In this document: piece by piece, positions 24,176 to 36,200 of the stretch
How positions within the stretch are numbered: the stretch's first letter is position 1
Layout: each line of letters opens with the position of its first letter
NCBI RefSeq assembly: GCF_022539315.1
Contig: NC_066323.1
Location: forward strand, 13,753,719-13,817,718
Direction: 5' to 3'
From: Serinus canaria
Lineage: Eukaryota > Chordata > Aves > Passeriformes > Fringillidae
DNA length: 64,000 nt
Notes under the pieces: generated by a model
What the model was told of the DNA's origin: nothing
The model's input: only the letters and a program-made list of their open reading frames with translations
Database searches by the model: none
Position numbers and translations under genes: made by a program

Positions 24176-24322
24176 CTAGAGAGAAGTGGGACAGAAAACC
24201 TTAGAGAAGTAAAGCATTTGGGGAAATAAAATTTTTAACACTGATTAAGAAAACTTTCCAGGAAATACCAGCTAGGAAAAAACCTTAGATCAAATTATCT
24301 GGGGCATACTGATTCTATTTAC

Positions 24323-24407
24323 CTTCTCTTTTTGTTCCTCTCCTGGTAGCCCTTCACATTTCTGTTTCAAATTTTCAAGTTCTATTGCTTTGCACTTACA
24401 AAATATC
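24323..24407 (-). other. Exon-like segment (minus), coiled-coil-like peptide
   Basis: On the minus strand, a T-rich acceptor (TTTTTTTTCCATTCTTTAAG) and the donor AAG/GTAAAT frame 85 bases. Exactly one frame is open (one base plus 28 codons). Its peptide contains KAIELENLKQKCEGLPGEEQ, with leucine/cysteine spacing that fits heptads (a/d positions L, L, C, L). This is the most coding-like short segment in the window. The caution is that purine-rich DNA automatically gives E/K/Q-rich peptides and I find no neighbouring exon in a compatible phase. Confidence 0.22.
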
Positions 24408-27400
24408 CTTAAAGAATGGAAAAAAAATTCTAAAGTACAGTCTCCTTCCCCAAGCTATTTGCTACCCAAATCTCCAGCTAATAAGATGCTCTTCACAAAG
24501 AGGCTGCTAAATCACATCTATCTCCAAAAGTGACATGCAGCTGAGTGAGTGCTGCAAGCTCTCAGCTTGAGACAGGAATTGTGGATAAGAGAAGGGTAAG
24601 CAGTATGTTTTGTTAGCCATTAATCTGGGCTAAGAACACAAACTATCAGGAAAATTGCCTTCCACTACCACTTACTGCAGTTACAGCTACATTTTATAAA
24701 TGTCACCATTAGCATGTTCTACTCCAGGCTAAGGGAGATAACCATAACCAGAACACAAACACTGGCATGTCTAACACTTCAACAGAAAATGCTTTATTTT
24801 TAAGGGAAACAAAAGGTGAAATTTATTTGACTAATGCACACTGATGCTGACTCTTCCTTGAGTGATTTACAGGCAGCATCCAAAGCTAAGTGTGAGGAAG
24901 AAAATGAATTTATGGATGCATGAACAATGAACATTTCTTATGTTTCATAGATCTGTGGCCACTATGGGAGGAATTTAGGCAGGAGGGAACATGCTAGTTA
25001 CTGCACAGTAGAGACACAACTTTATGATGGTTTGCAAAGCAGAGGCTTTTCACTTTATGGAAAAAAAGAGTAGTAGTGGATAAAGTGAGACCACCTGTTT
25101 TCAAAAAGAGAAAAAGGTCTTTAACTGTTGTTTGCCTGTGCATAGGGAGGCAAGAACTGGATTTCAAGTACCCTCTCATTCCCAAACTGGCCTTCAGAGT
25201 AATTTAAAAGTCCACTGAAAGAATTAAGGTCTCCTAAACCATGTCACTGTCTGCACAGCTGCAGCATCTTAGAGAAATATTTGGCTCCATGTGCACTAAA
25301 CTCATGTTTAGTTTCCCTGTCATAACTGTTACACTTGCATAGCAGAAGTTTAGACTTCTGTTTCACTGCAATATGTCTGCGTGTTATTTTTTGCCTTCAG
25401 TTTGTTTAGTACCAAAGGCAAATCTGGGGGAAGATGACAAACCACAGCTGCATTTGCTTGTGCAACAGCCAGGGCTGGCTCACAGAAATCTCTTGGAGTT
25501 TGCAACCCACCATGGAAACTTGGGCTCAGGGACTTTCTCCTGCCAAGTTTCCACAGTCAGGTCTGCAGCTGATATCGCTGAGCCTCCTGTCAATGAACTC
25601 CAGAAGGGGGGAGGACAGAAAGAGGAGTGACAGCTGTAAGGAGCCCTCACTGCTCAGCCCCAGCCCAAGTCAGAGGTGTCAGTGTGGGTGGAGCACAGAG
25701 CTGACTGCTGCACACTCCAGAGTCCACCCTGTGGTCACAGCTGCTCCACTGGTGGGGGAGGCAAAATGCAACCTGCCCAAGCTGGCTTCACTGCTACTCA
25801 TCAGCACCTCTCTGGAGAAACTGGAGTAATCCTTGAAGAATTAGAAACAAGCTGCTACATGCATGATCATGTGCTCATCAGGAGTAAAGGGAATAAATTA
25901 CTTCACTTTGTTAGCTTGCAAGTTACTGAAACCAGTTCTTATGGTTAAGTCCTACAATTTTTATTGTAATCAAATTCATGATAAAATTAATTTATGACTC
26001 CCTAAATGCAGAGCTCTGTTCTCGACACAAAGGGATTTTTTCTTCTCAAACAATCTCTAAACAGGACTATTGAAATTTCCTTATGTATTCTTTTTTCACT
26101 ACCCCATCCACCAGCCAGTGTTACACCCATGGTGGGGGAAAGGCAAAATTTTCCATGCTGTACAACAGCACTGTCAAACAGGCCATGGAGCTCATAGCCA
26201 AGAAAAATAGAGCAAAACAGACTAAAGGTGTTCACAGAACTGCAAGCTACTTTGCTAAGGAATTTCCATAGGTCACTCAGTGGCAGCTAGGAGATAATGA
26301 TAACTGTGATTTACACCACAACACACACCTGCTCACTCTGCACATAATTCCTGGTTTTAATGGACTAATGACTTTAGCAGCTCTATCCAAAGACTAAGAC
26401 TGGCCCTACACATTTAGGACACAGCAATACCAACAGAAGGCACTGCTCTTCACACTCAGCTGAACAAAAGCAAGCAGCCTGTTCAGCTGCTTCTAATGCT
26501 CACACAGGGAAATGTTTATGTCCAGAGCCCAGCCTCTTTTACTGGCAGTGAGAGAAGATGACTGAAAGGGACAGGAATTATATTTGAAGGCAGCCTTGAA
26601 GGGGAGGGAGCACCAGTCACATCAATAACAGCAGAACACACTGACAGTGTGGGATATTACACACAAATAGCCTTAGAAATCCTCATTTCCAGTTCTCTTA
26701 ATAGAGACTGAGGCTTCCCAAAGTAGAGAAACATTTATGTTTAAGTGCTGAGAGACCTGTTGTGGGCACAAGACAAGCCTGCTTCTGACACCTGCTCAGA
26801 ACACAGCAGTCCCTTAGCAGACATGGCTGAGGGAGTGACACAAGTACAGGAGGGTGGCCCAAAAGAGGTGGCACCATCTGACAGCTACCTAGGAGTCTCT
26901 GAAGTGACCACATGGTGTCAAAACCACCTTCTGGAACAAAAACCTCTATGCACAATGAGCAATCCCAGTCATCCCCCTTCCCCCACTCTCCCTTGAGTTT
27001 CATGATTGCCAAGGTTATAATTAACCCAGGAAGCTGATTAGAACATTGTTATTCCCTGCTACACAGCTGACTATTGTAGTACAGATGGAATTATTTCCTG
27101 TGTATACTAAAACACCTAAATAAACTGTAACCAGCTCAGGTGACAGCTGTGTGTTTGACTGGGTTCAATTTACAATGTCAACAGATAACACACCCCAGTG
27201 ATGAAGACAAGCCTAAATTCTGAGGCTTATGAATATGGCTTATTTTGGAAAGGTCTCAAAAGTCAAGGTCAGCCACTTTGGGGAAGAAAGATCTAAGCAG
27301 CAAACACAAACTTATCCCACACCTCACCAAAGAATGCCTGTGTTGTCTCAAAGTTTTTATGGAGAATAAGGATGAGTAACTTTTAATAATTACGTGAATA

Positions 27401-27494
27401 TGGACATTTCAGTTGATAAGAGTAATTTTAGTGATTGTATATTAAAAATTAACTCTATTTAAGTTCTAATAAAAAGTTGCTGTAATTTAAATAC
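24408..27494. other. Unique non-coding stretch with GC-richer patch
   Basis: A patch at 25,400-25,830 has moderate GC and three overlapping plus-strand open frames of 85-131 codons, the first preceded by a fair acceptor (TTATTTTTTGCCTTCAG). None resembles a known protein and frames overlap freely, which argues against coding. A second patch at 26,700-27,000 is open on both strands. I identify no mobile element. Confidence 0.5.
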
Positions 27495-27556
27495 CTATAT
27501 ACTCAGTGGTACAGTCCCATGAAGATCCTGCACACAGCACTACACACAATGCAGCT
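27495..27556 (-). other. Exon-like segment (minus), 62 bp
   Basis: On the minus strand, the acceptor AATTTTCCTGTCTCACAG precedes 62 bases open in one frame (one base, 20 codons, one base). The donor TAG/GTATTT is weaker. The peptide is cysteine-rich and unrecognised. Confidence 0.1.
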
Positions 27557-27741
27557 CTGTGAGACAGGAAAATTATTTAACACAATGCTGATTTGGATTT
27601 GGCTACACAAACAGGACTATTTAGGCTCTGGATACATAGCTATCATTGAAAACAAAGCATGTTTATAAAACACCAGGACAGTATTTTTAGCCACCAGAGA
27701 GGGAAAAAACAAAGTGAAAATAACTTTTTCCTCCTTTTCAG

Positions 27742-27789
27742 CACAAATTGTATCACATCATAACAATAAGATCCCGACTAGTCAAAAAG
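27742..27789 (+). other. Cassette-exon-like segment (plus), 48 bp
   Basis: The acceptor CTTTTTCCTCCTTTTCAG and the near-perfect donor AAAAAG/GTAAGC frame 48 bases, a multiple of three. The segment is open in two frames (frame 0: HKLYHIITIRSRLVKK). A plausible branch-site sequence (AAAATAAC) lies just upstream. Another acceptor (ATTTCATCTAACAG) lies 61 bases downstream, too close for a normal vertebrate intron. A strong inverted repeat follows at 27,913, close enough to influence splicing if this exon is real. Confidence 0.2.
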
Positions 27790-27912
27790 GTAAGCAGCCC
27801 CATAAATTTTCTCTATATGTCTAAGCTTTTCATTTTATTTCATCTAACAGGATAGGGTGCTATTTATGCTTCCTAATTTGGAAGGAGCAGCATGGCAGTG
27901 TTAACAAGGTCC

Positions 27913-27964
27913 AACTTTAATCCAACCATGTTAACAGACATGTTAACATGCTTGGATTAAAGTT
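27913..27964. repeat. Near-perfect inverted repeat (23-bp arms, 6-bp loop)
   Basis: The left arm (27,913-27,935) and right arm (27,942-27,964) are reverse complements at 22 of 23 positions. The single mismatch is C opposite C in the folded form, and the loop is AGACAT. The arms are built from AACTTTAATCCAA and CATGTTAAC. The fold would be a 52-nt hairpin. It is short for a canonical pre-microRNA (usually 60-90 nt with bulges) and matches no microRNA I know. It could instead be a cruciform-forming palindrome or the core of an unrecognised miniature element. Confidence 0.9.
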
Positions 27965-30720
27965 TTTTATAACATACTCAGTGGATAAAGAGACAGGATG
28001 CTCCTGTTAGGATTCACATTATACTTTCCTGAAGCAGTGTCTGCCATCATCATCCTCATCCACAGAAGAGTGTAAGTAAACTGGATTCCCTGTAAAACTC
28101 ACTCACAAAATCCCTCTCCTTCCCTGCACCACTCCCTTCCAACTCACCCTACATGTTTGTTTTCAGCCAACAGAAAAAATAGTTTAGTTAGTTTGTCTCA
28201 TGGGTGTGGGGGTATTGTGAGTGCTCCTATCAGTTCTTGGCATACATAGCAAAGTGTAAATACAACATGGTTACCCAGGCTAATCAGCTGCAGAGAGTTA
28301 TTGGCATAGCCAGTCATGGACAGGGCTTGGAGAGATGTATTGCACCAAGTTCTTCAAGATTAGAGTGAAAAAACAGCAACATAGTAAAGGGAAATAATTC
28401 TCTTTTTGGATGTACTTATCTCTTTGCAACTTCTGAGAAAATACTTCAAGCACTTTTCAGATCAACTGCAATTTTTCCCAGGTCAGAAAAGAGGCCAGGC
28501 AAAATTCAGAAGAAACTAAAGTCCTGAAAGCTAAATTACCTCTGCTCTCAAAGAAAATAGTGCAAAATTATGCCTTTAAATTCAGAGAGCAGCAAATATA
28601 GAGCTCTTGGTAACCTTAAACACCAGCAGGTATTTATTTATACTTGAGAAGTTCTACACCCTTCTGGAATAAAAGAACTTCCATGCTGGGTCAAGCTGAC
28701 ATGCTAATTTTGCCTTCAATTATCGTGTACATTGCAGTGAATGGATAAATACCCCTTGCTGTAACAGCCATGTCAGGCACTCCAGAGGAGCAGAGCTATT
28801 CCAGATGGTGCAAAGCACTATTCCATGATACCTGTCGTGGGGTGTGCTACCAGCAGATCCTCAAATGGCCTTCAATACTTCCCATGTCAAGCCTACCTCA
28901 GCTGCAGTTACAGTGTGCTGCTATTTGAGGAACACACCAAAGCCAGGGTACCACTTAAATAAATCTGTTCTGCAGGGACAGAAAAACCACAGCAAAGCAG
29001 CTAGATATTGTTCAGTTGTGTGAAGGTTTGTGCCACCAGTTAAATTAGTAGACAGAATAAACTAACCATGCTTTAACAGAAGAGCAGTGACAAGAGAGCT
29101 GTATTTTTATGCATTATTTCAAAATTTTCCAGTTTATACAAGTGCTGGCTCCTTTGTCACTTTTTTCCATCACATGAAGAAAATTAATACATTTTAAAAG
29201 TGTGGTTTATAGGAAATTTGTAGCCAAGAGAGGAAACAATTTATAAAGTAAAAATTTTCTAGATTCCCAAAACATTACAAATTATCATTCTATTAAAAGA
29301 TAAATTACTTGCACTTCTGAAAAATCTCTGCTTAATCCTATAACCATAAAACAACTAGACCCCCCAGAACAAGAGAGGTCTAAATTATACATATATGAAT
29401 ACATGTATTTTAATGTGAAAAAAATATAAAAGGTCAGTGTGCTATAAAGCAAGAAAGAACCCTAAATCTTAAGAAACTGCCTGAAGTTAAAGTCTCATTT
29501 TTGATGAAAAGGTCAATTTTGACTGACTTCTCCAAAATAGTTTCATTTACATTGGGAAAAGCATCTTTAAAAAAAATATTTTATCCTACAGCTGCTCTTA
29601 GTGTGTCCTCTCCCCTTGCACAATTTCTGAAAGCATTTTCAAGAGAAAAGTGAGTAATTTTATATTGGCCTCCAGAGAGTAAAAGGGGTTGTGTTAGTTT
29701 TCACTAGCATGGAGCAGGGAGGAGATGTTCTCTAAGTAACTGGAAAAGCTGCTGAGTAGGATGATTATCTTTTTATACTGCATAATGTTCTGGGCATGGG
29801 CCAGCTTTTCCAGAGACAGCTATCCATCTGCTTAAACTGGAGTGCACTGAAACTCCCTGCTCCCCTCTCATCAATTTCCTCACTCTCACACCTCCATTCT
29901 GACCAGAGAGTATCACAAAATCAGATCAAGACGTAATTGCTTCAAGTGCTTCTTGGTCGTTTGCAAGAGACCTATACTTTTTCCAAGCAGCAACAAATCA
30001 GCCAGGTAATATTATGCCAATAACTAAAAGCAAGCAGAATAGAAAATTTCAGAATTAAAAGTGGTTGAGTGCATTTTAAAAGCCTAGGAAACACTCCCTT
30101 CCCCTTCTGCAGATGCTCAGAGAAGCAGGTACCATGCCCTTCTTCAAAGCCTCAGAAAAGAAATTCAGCAGTAAATTTAACCCTCTCCAGAAGCCTCCTC
30201 CTCTCCCAGAATTCAGCAGAATCAACAGAAGCACAGAGATTCTTTCTGTGCAAAAGCCTCCATACATCATTTCTACATTTAGGGCTTGGCCACCTCTTTG
30301 TTCCCCCTTCTTTTTCATACAGCTGCAGGACCTTAGGAAAGTGCAGGCTGACTTAGCCAAGATACTTTGGAGCTGGTTCTCAGTGCCAGCAGAGGTACCA
30401 GGGGATGTGGGTGTGGGCACAGAGCCATTGCCCAGTCACACCCTCAGCTTTTGCTGAGCCCTGCACTGCTGCCCATCTCCTCCAGAAGTGCCAGTGCAAA
30501 TTGCAGGTGTCCCTTGTGCAGCAGGGCAGTGCCACTCAGCCCAGGTATTAATACATCTCCCATTCATGCTCAAAATAACCTCCCTGAAGGTCCTGAGATT
30601 GATCAGCTGGAAAAAGAAAGAAGCAATACAGGAAAACACTTTTTTCTATCATTCTTCTCTCCAGCTATTCCTTCTCCAATTATAAAGTCAGCACTCTCTT
30701 GTACAGCTCTACACTCTTAC
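27965..30720. other. Unique AT-rich non-coding stretch
   Basis: I see no gene or mobile element. A patch at 30,070-30,560 has 114-codon open frames on both strands and the plus frame starts just after a fair acceptor (CTTCCCCTTCTGCAG, ending 30,112). The peptides are unrecognised and the two strands are open together, which suggests chance. Confidence 0.5.
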
Positions 30721-30771
30721 CAAGCACTTAGGGCATCCTGACCTTTTCCATATCTGCTCTGAGATGCAGAT
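30721..30771 (-). other. Exon-like segment (minus), 51 bp
   Basis: On the minus strand, the acceptor GGATTGATGTTGTTTAAG and the donor TTG/GTAAGA frame 51 bases (17 codons), open in two frames. The frame-0 peptide is ICISEQIWKRSGCPKCL. I recognise no domain. Confidence 0.13.
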
Positions 30772-31200
30772 CTTAAACAACATCAATCCAAAAGTTGTTA
30801 TTGCAGCTGTCCCAGTTCTGATGAACCACTCCTTGAACCTCAGTTTCTAGATGAAATTCTATTGAAGTGATCAGCTTTAGCTGTCAAAGTTTCTGATCTT
30901 CTATCCTACAGAAACAGATCATGGTAGCATGATTTTCAGAAGAAATGGAGATGAATTATCATGGAATATTTTTCTGAGATCTTATCAAACAAACATTGTA
31001 TTGTCCTTGGTAATAATGGATGGGACCCACCTGACCAGCTTTGAAAACTGGGATATTTCAGGTACAGGAGGCTGCTGCACTTGAGCACTCAAATGGCTCC
31101 TAGTAATTTCCAGAAAAAGCAAATCTCTGTTTCTGGGAAATATTGCCGTTTTCCAGACACAAATAACACAAGAGCTTTCCATTAGGAATTATGTGAAACC

Positions 31201-31223
31201 AAAAAAAAAAAAAAAAAAAAAAA
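31201..31223 (+). repeat. A23 homopolymer
   Basis: Twenty-three A residues, the longest homopolymer here. I could not identify a retrocopy upstream. Length is likely variable between individuals and assemblies. Confidence 0.97.
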
Positions 31224-31293
31224 GCCACTTATGTCAATTATTACATGTGAAAAAACAACCTCAGACCACTGGTTAGAAAGTGGGATCAACAGG

Positions 31294-31311
31294 CTGTCTT
31301 GTACAAGACAG
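31294..31311. repeat. Perfect 18-bp palindrome
   Basis: CTGTCTTGTACAAGACAG is its own reverse complement with no spacer. It lies 70 bases after the A23 run and is followed directly by an A-rich tract. A palindromic protein-binding site or chance are both possible. Confidence 0.97.
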
Positions 31312-31400
31312 AAAAAAAAATACATTATATAACTTGTGAATAATCTGAATTGAAATCATTGCATCTGCAAGCAAAAAACCAAACATTTTCTTCACATAAC

Positions 31401-31424
31401 AAAATAAATAAATAAATAAATAAA
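31401..31424 (+). repeat. (AAAT)n microsatellite
   Basis: About six AAAT units, five of them perfect. This is a typical short tetranucleotide repeat. Confidence 0.95.
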
Positions 31425-32104
31425 GCAGCTCAGTAAATCTTCCTTGAGTCAATCCTGAAATTCTATTCTTCAAAAATCTCTGTGCTCCCAAGGCATTCTG
31501 AAAACCCTTGTACATCCTCAAGTGGAAAAAAAAAATCTAACCAAATGTGGTTTAGGGACATGCCTTGGTTCCAATTGTTGGTACAGATGATCCTATAATA
31601 ACCACCAAAGTTTTATCTTATAGATTTCTCTTTTTATTGACACATTTCCCAGAATATTCAAGTTGCTTTTCCTGATTTGGAGAAATCAGAGTACAAGGAC
31701 ACATATGTTTTTCTTTTTCCTCTAACACATCTAGATGTAGGAGAACTCCTGTGGATAATGACCTTATTATAAATAACTGTACAGTGATGATAACAGGTAT
31801 CATCTGTTACCAGGATTTGTTAAAATTCACTGAGCAGAAATCTTCCAAGGTGGCTGCAGGAGATGCCTGCTGAATACAGGGTTCTTTGTACACTTAAACA
31901 GATGTTCATCCTGCTTATTCATTTTAATCTGCTAAAAGTATCCTAGCTAGAAACATCTTAAGAACAATTTTATCAGCTTAACTGTACAGTAAGGAATAGA
32001 ACCTGGGATATGATTAGAGCACAAAGAACTCTAAAAGGCTTGAATATGTGCCACATATAAGTTGGCATAAAGCCAACCCAAAAAATAACCATTTCTCTTT
32101 TCAG

Positions 32105-32133
32105 AAGGATGCATCTTGATAGCATTGCAACAT
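32105..32133 (+). other. Microexon-like segment (plus), 29 bp
   Basis: The acceptor CCATTTCTCTTTTCAG and the consensus donor CAT/GTAAGT frame 29 bases, open in two frames. The length is not a multiple of three. Only the splice sites support it. Confidence 0.1.
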
Positions 32134-32417
32134 GTAAGTTAATGGCTCTTATAAATCTTCAGTAAGAACATAAAAAACATAATGAAACTTAATGAGACTT
32201 AACTATGATGTAAACCTTAATTCATCTAACTCCAACCAGTGATTTTCAGGGATTTTTATGGCAGTATTTTTAAAGCTGTTTTCTAATGAACAAGAGATTT
32301 TCTCTCACAGTGTCTCTTTTGGTTGCCTTATAAAATAAGTTGCCCAGCAGTGAAACACCCCTTTTAGTCTAGAATTCTATATATCCCAAATGGAAGCAGA
32401 CAGCTGCTTTGGTTTAC

Positions 32418-32458
32418 CTTCTTAGATTCAGCTACCTTGCCCCCATTTAATGCAGAAA
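32418..32458 (-). other. Exon-like segment (minus), 41 bp
   Basis: On the minus strand, the acceptor TACTTAATCTTCTTAATAG and the donor AAG/GTAAAC frame 41 bases. One frame is open (two bases plus 13 codons; SALNGGKVAESKK). Its incoming and outgoing phases would be compatible with the candidates at 41,867-41,929 (before) and 30,721-30,771 (after), but phases agree by chance one time in three per junction. Confidence 0.17.
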
Positions 32459-33266
32459 CTATTAAGAAGATTAAGTAAATAGATGCAATTTGCTATGTGC
32501 CAATCAATATTACAGAGTAACTGTGGTTTTTGTGTTCATAAACAGAAAACAGCACAAGTTAATTGCAAAACCACATATCACAAATGGCTACAAATCTGCT
32601 TTAACTATCTCCATTTTTCCTTATTTCACAATGGCTTTAGTAACCTTCACCATAAACCCTGATTAGGGGCACTAAATGACTGGAATGTTCCTGGGAGCTG
32701 ATTACATGCAGTTTGCTTATGGCTTATCAAGTCTTATCTACTGATAAGTTCTTCCCAATGTCCCTTCCTCAGAGTACCAGCAATGGGATTCAGGAAATAT
32801 TCCACTGGCTTTATCAAAGACATAAATGAACTGAATCCTCTCTGCTATAATTCTCTGTGGTCTAAGAAAGCAACAGCTCTTTGCCAGTTTGTCCACCCTG
32901 ATACTCTGTTCACAAAGCAGGCACTGTAGATTCCACTGATGCATCCTTATTTGGGTTTAAACATGACAGGACATATTTGTTTCAAGATCTTTTTTAAAAA
33001 TATTTTTCATGGTTTAAAATAAGTAGTTTTGAACTGGACTTTTCAACAGAGGTATCATCACCAAAGCAAACAAACAACCTCCAAACAAAACAAAACAAAA
33101 GCCCAACAAAGACATGCCTGCCTCCCCAAAAAAATACTAAAATTAATCCAAGCCAAAAAAGCACTTGAGTCTTTAAGCTTAACAATTCAACTTTATGCAG
33201 CACAAAGACACAGAAATTAAATAGCTGGCAAGAAAGATTGATCCTCCCAGCTGAACAGTTTTCCAT

Positions 33267-33297
33267 GAAAAAGCTGTCATAGATCAACAGCTTTTTC
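33267..33297. repeat. Hairpin, 11-bp perfect stem
   Basis: GAAAAAGCTGT (33,267-33,277) and ACAGCTTTTTC (33,287-33,297) are exact reverse complements around a 9-base loop. Confidence 0.92.
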
Positions 33298-36200
33298 CCA
33301 CAAAGGCAGAGGGAACAGAAAGGGTACAACAGGTGCTTTAGAGCTGTAAATTTCTTGCACAGCTGATGGAACTGACTCTCCACTGCATCAGTATTTGAGC
33401 AGGAATTCAGAGTCCATCAGGTCAGAATGAAAACTGGCAAGCCCTTATTCATTGTTCTTTGTTTTGGGAATTTCTTACATGAATTCAGTGAGAAATGGAA
33501 GCAAACCAAGGGTTTCCCATTTCTGTATCACAGTACACTAGGAGAGAGCCTTAAGCTAAGGGTGGGAAAAGATTCTTTACAATCAAATCTGGCCATGCCC
33601 AGCTCCAAAACACAGTTACAGAACTAACTTGCAAAAAATGTATGGATGTCTCAGGTATGACATCTGCCTTTCCAGGTCCTCTATCTAAATCACTTTCGGA
33701 AATAACAATATACAGAAAGAAATAAATGTATGAAAAAAAGTATTTTCTAAGAAAGATTTCTATGTATAAATTTATTGAGAATTTTTAAAAGAGTTTCTAT
33801 TAATCACAATGCCTCTCAGCACATGAAAACCCAATTAAATCATCTGGCTTCATTTCGTCCCTGCTAACATAAATCTTAAGCAGATGCTTATCCATATATG
33901 ATTTAAGTAATGGTGCTAACAACCACAGAAGACCTGGCTCTGCTCATACTATAGGCCAAAGATTTCCTGCCTTATATTGACTACTCCAATTACTTGGAGA
34001 TAAGCATTTAAAAGCCTGCATGATTAAAGGTTCAAGGCCTGTTTTGAATACTATAATCCCATGGATGCTATATTTGCCTGAATTAGTTGTATAAACACTG
34101 AAAACTGACAAACCAAACCAAACCATAGAATGAATGATTTTGTTGGTGCTTGCATAGTGATTATCCAGTATCTTGTAGCCAGATAATTGAGTCCTTTTTT
34201 TGCTACATGTTATCTATTGCTCCTTCATCTCATTTGTCCTGAAATATTTATATTTTGTGTATTCTAATGTAATAAGCCTAATACAGATAGCAAAGCAGTT
34301 TAGGATTATAGGTACTTATTACTTAATCATTCCTTATTAGTTCATTCTTCACTGCAGTTCTAATTTTAGAGGCATAACCAAATTAAAAGAAAAATAATAC
34401 AAAAATAAGCACATTTTTCATCTGCACCGTACTTTTGAAACTACAAACCTTTTCTTTGATATTTTCATATAGCTAATTTTTTACCAAGAAAAGTCACTGG
34501 AACAGCATGACAATGCCAGGAGGGGGGAGGAGAGAGCAGATGGATCACTATTAGTGTGAAATCCTTGGATATCACAATAACACTTATAGAAAATAGGTGG
34601 GTATTGAAAGGAACTGTGTTTACAAAGCTGTCCAAGCACAAAACAAAGCCGCTCAGCCACACCAGCTCCAGTGAGATGGGTGACTTTGAAGGCTTTAACA
34701 ATATTTTTCAGTAGTCTTCCGTCACAAATGCTCAGGCACTGAACTAACCTTGAGCCATCATTTCATTAATATAATCTTCCTCTCATCTTTCAATACAGAC
34801 TGTCCAAATGACTGCCCAAATACCACAATCAGAGCAATTCCTCTCAGGATGCAGTCTTACTACATTTCCCTGTGAAATGCAGCAATATTCCTGTTCTGCT
34901 GCTTACAGCAGGGTACTCCCTGGCAGGGATAATGGATCTGTACTGAAAGCACCAAACCCAGCAAGTCAGAGTGGCAGTGAGGGAACCAACAAACTGGTGT
35001 TAGCTCTCCTGGGGAAGATATTCCAGCACTGCTTGTGCTAATAGGAGGAAAGGAGAGATAAAATCATTAGTTCTATGAGCTGTATTTAAATCTATTTTAG
35101 ATTCGTTTTTAAGACCTTAAAGAATGAGTCAAAGTTATTCTTGGTAGGGCAGTGGCTACAGTCTGGAAAGCAATACAGTCAAGTCCTTGCTTTACAAGCA
35201 GAGAAAGATGTCTAGCAGAGAGAAAATTCATCTTCAATTGCCAACTGCTATGAATGTTGACTGTAGTTACAAAGATGATTTCTGGCCATCTCTTTCAACA
35301 GCCACAGAAGAATCCTAAGTTTCTGTGGTTCCCCACGATAATATAGTCATGCTTCCTTTCACCACTGCCTCCAGAGGCAGCTCAAGCCAGGCTTTTGTGG
35401 GTAGGAACTCAGAAAAATGCAGAGACACAGTAAGTCAAGATGCCAGGAAGATGAAGGGGTGAGAAGAACATAGTATTGAGAGAAATTAAAAAAAAAAAGT
35501 TGAAGCTGAAATTTTTAAAACATGCACCAAGGAAAGCATAGTAGAAGTGATTTTTTTTTTTTTTTAGGCTTATATTGTTTGAATGCTTATGACTTACAGG
35601 CATTCAACAGTGCAGGAGCTCATAAGGTACAAGATTTTCTGGACTTGGATGGGATAAAAATCTTTCCAGGATTCTCCTAATAACATGAAGAAGAATTTAA
35701 GTTATTGTATCATATGCTACTATAGACTTAAGATGATTTAAAATCTGTATATTTTTTAACTGTTTATTGCAGTGTTCATTAACGTCTCTGCTAAAAATTC
35801 TGCTACTTAGCATTCATGGAACCAGTGTGCATTAAGCAAAATCTGATGAATAAAAATATTATTAATGTTCAGCAATCCCTCCTTTTTCAGCAATTAATTC
35901 ACAAGCACCTGCTTGCTTTGGTATCTAATTAAATTTCCCAAAATACCTTTCCTACTGATGTAATTTAGATGTTTCCTAGAACATTCAAAAGCTGCTGGAA
36001 TTGTTTAAGTGAACATGCTATTCAACAATGAATGACACATGAGACAAGGAAAGCACTCTGCTTACTTGACACAGATTCTAACATTACTAACTTATTTTAT
36101 TGATAATGAATAGCTTATATGATTTGTAGCATGTAAAAATTACACAAATATATGATTTTCCAAGCACATTGCAATAAGCAGTGTATTTTTGCAGTACATA

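Noticed and set aside
25373..25829. Overlapping plus-strand frames of 85 and 131 codons
   Set aside because: Two frames are open at once in a GC-richer patch; stops are simply rarer there. Neither peptide is recognisable.
30076..30457. 114-codon frames on both strands
   Set aside because: Simultaneous openness of both strands and no recognisable domain point to chance.
2326..31223. Long A runs as tails of processed pseudogenes
   Set aside because: At 2,326, 18,311, 18,658 and 31,201 I found no flanking target duplications and no recognisable coding sequence upstream. Plain homopolymers explain them.
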